A stretch of DNA of 6,553 nucleotides from Actinomycetota bacterium (GTDB taxonomy: Bacteria; Actinomycetota; Actinomycetes; Nanopelagicales; Nanopelagicaceae), in assembly GCA_013205455.1 (NCBI GenBank), contig JABMMO010000183.1, forward strand, positions 1 to 6,553, written 5' to 3'. The stretch's first letter is position 1, and each line of letters opens with the position of its first letter. Below, in pieces: positions 5,726 through 6,553 of this stretch. The position numbers and the translations under genes are program-made. The notes beneath the pieces are model-generated. The model made no database searches. It had not been told where the DNA came from and saw nothing but the letters and a program-made list of their open reading frames with translations.

Positions 5726-5731
5726 CAAAAA

Positions 5732-6262
5732 ATGACTAACGTCATGAACGAAGGCGATATCACGCGCGCATTACGACGCATCGCCCATGAAATTATTGAA
5801 CGTAATCACGGTAGTGAAAATCTAGTAGTTCTTGGTATCCCAACTAGGGGTGCGTTTCTATCCGCCCGAGTTGCGGATCTAATATCGCAAATCGAAGGAA
5901 AACCAATCCCACGTGGCACTTTAGATATCACCATGTTTCGGGATGATCTGAGAATGCGTGCGCCTAAGCCGTTATTGCCGACGGAAATCCCTGCGGGTGG
6001 AATTGAAAATACCGATGTGATTTTGGTTGATGACGTATTTTTCTCCGGACGTACCATCCGGGCTGCGTTAGATGCCCTCGGGGAACTGGGTCGACCAAAT
6101 AGCGTTCAACTTGCGGTATTAGTTGATCGCGGACATCGAGAACTCCCGATTCGCGCAGACTTTGTGGGTAAAAATATTCCAACTTCTAGAGAAGAGATTG
6201 TGAAAGTTCATCTTGCCGAAATTGATGGTCTGGATGAAGTGCTGATTGAAGGTAACGTATGA
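5732..6262 (+). CDS. pyrR: Pyrimidine operon regulator / uracil phosphoribosyltransferase PyrR
   Basis: PyrR (176 residues) is an RNA-binding regulator of pyrimidine synthesis genes that also retains the type I phosphoribosyltransferase fold and often uracil phosphoribosyltransferase activity. The PRPP-binding signature VILVDDVFFSGRT lies at 96-108; GIPTRG (35-40) and LVDRGHRELPIRADFVGKNIPTS (130-152) are hallmarks of PyrR rather than of other phosphoribosyltransferases. The ATG at 5732 follows AAGGAG by 6 nt; a second ATG at 5744 is less well placed. The protein likely binds the hairpin in its own leader, giving feedback repression when UMP is plentiful. Its stop overlaps the pyrB start by 4 nt (ATGA), so repression of pyrR translation could pass to pyrB by coupling. 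Confidence 0.96.
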   Translation: MTNVMNEGDITRALRRIAHEIIERNHGSENLVVLGIPTRGAFLSARVADLISQIEGKPIPRGTLDITMFRDDLRMRAPKPLLPTEIPAGGIENTDVILVDDVFFSGRTIRAALDALGELGRPNSVQLAVLVDRGHRELPIRADFVGKNIPTSREEIVKVHLAEIDGLDEVLIEGNV

Positions 6263-6553
6263 AGCGCCATCTTCTAAGCATCAATGATCTTACTTACGAT
6301 GACGCGGTTTTAATTCTAGATACCGCAGCTGAATTGGCTAAAATTTCCGATGCGCCGGTCAAAAAATTGCCAACTTTACGTGGTCGCACGGTGGTGAATT
6401 TATTTTTTGAAGATTCAACTAGAACGCGAATCTCATTCGAAGCGGCGGCGAAACGGTTGTCCGCTGATGTAATTAACTTTTCTGCTAAAGGATCTAGCCT
6501 TAGTAAAGGCGAAAGTTTGAAAGACACCGCTTTGACTTTGCAAGCTATGGGGG
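6259..6553 (+). CDS. pyrB: Aspartate carbamoyltransferase catalytic chain, N-terminal part (runs off window)
   Basis: The open frame from ATG 6259 to the right edge encodes the first 98 residues of aspartate carbamoyltransferase, which condenses carbamoyl phosphate with aspartate to N-carbamoyl-aspartate, an early committed step of pyrimidine synthesis. The start MKRHLLSINDL is typical. The carbamoyl-phosphate site FFEDSTRTR lies at 49-57 (Ser53, Thr54, Arg55, Thr56), and SSLSKGESLKDT (79-90) carries Ser80 and Lys83, the residues that reach into the neighbouring subunit's active site in the trimer. GAAGG (6248-6252) gives a good ribosome site inside pyrR, and the 4-nt overlap suggests coupling. 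Ornithine carbamoyltransferase shares the STRT motif, but the SKGES segment and the pyrR neighbour favour pyrB. The gene is cut by the window edge and shows no sign of being broken. Confidence 0.95.
   Translation, partial: MKRHLLSINDLTYDDAVLILDTAAELAKISDAPVKKLPTLRGRTVVNLFFEDSTRTRISFEAAAKRLSADVINFSAKGSSLSKGESLKDTALTLQAMG

Noticed and set aside
6294..6527. Minus-strand open frame at the right edge
   Set aside because: It is antisense to the clear N-terminal part of pyrB, which carries the STRT and SKGES motifs; a shadow frame.

Overview
The window reads as a compact chromosomal segment from a low-GC actinobacterium. By eye the GC is in the low-to-mid 40s percent, lower in the second gene. The protein sequences are plainly actinobacterial: the EF-P tip PGKGP, the actinobacterial shikimate-kinase lid, and above all a BldD-type regulator. 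Gene order also matches from memory: aroE, prepilin peptidase, aroC, aroK, aroB, aroQ, efp, nusB in mycobacteria, and nusB, bldD, pyrR, pyrB in Streptomyces. Low GC, tiny gaps and overlapping genes suggest a streamlined aquatic actinobacterium such as the acI/Nanopelagicales group. That placement is inference; the phylum is well supported.

Layout. Positions 1-340 hold the 3' end of shikimate dehydrogenase (aroE), cut by the window edge. A small membrane prepilin-peptidase-like protein follows (373-843). After an 81-nt gap comes the main shikimate block on the + strand: chorismate synthase (aroC), shikimate kinase (aroK), 3-dehydroquinate synthase (aroB) and type II dehydroquinase (aroQ). These genes are separated by 10 nt or overlap by 1 or 4 nt. 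A 68-nt gap leads to elongation factor P (efp), whose stop codon directly abuts the start of nusB. A BldD-family regulator lies on the minus strand, its 3' end overlapping the 3' end of nusB by 11 nt. Divergent from it, pyrR and the 5' part of pyrB run off the right edge, overlapping by 4 nt.

Function. aroB, aroQ, aroE, aroK and aroC carry most of the common aromatic pathway (the first and sixth steps, DAHP synthase and EPSP synthase, are not here). EF-P and NusB are housekeeping translation and transcription factors. pyrR and pyrB begin a pyrimidine operon, and the pyrR leader carries a recognisable PyrR-binding hairpin next to the Shine-Dalgarno sequence, implying UMP-responsive translational repression. 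The BldD homologue keeps the full c-di-GMP signature RXD-X8-RXXD.

No tRNA, rRNA, CRISPR array, insertion sequence or phage gene was seen. The window is mostly a conserved housekeeping locus. The points worth a second look are the BldD homologue, the pyr leader, the convergent nusB/bldD overlap and the prepilin peptidase inside an aro locus. I see no evidence for an undescribed system.
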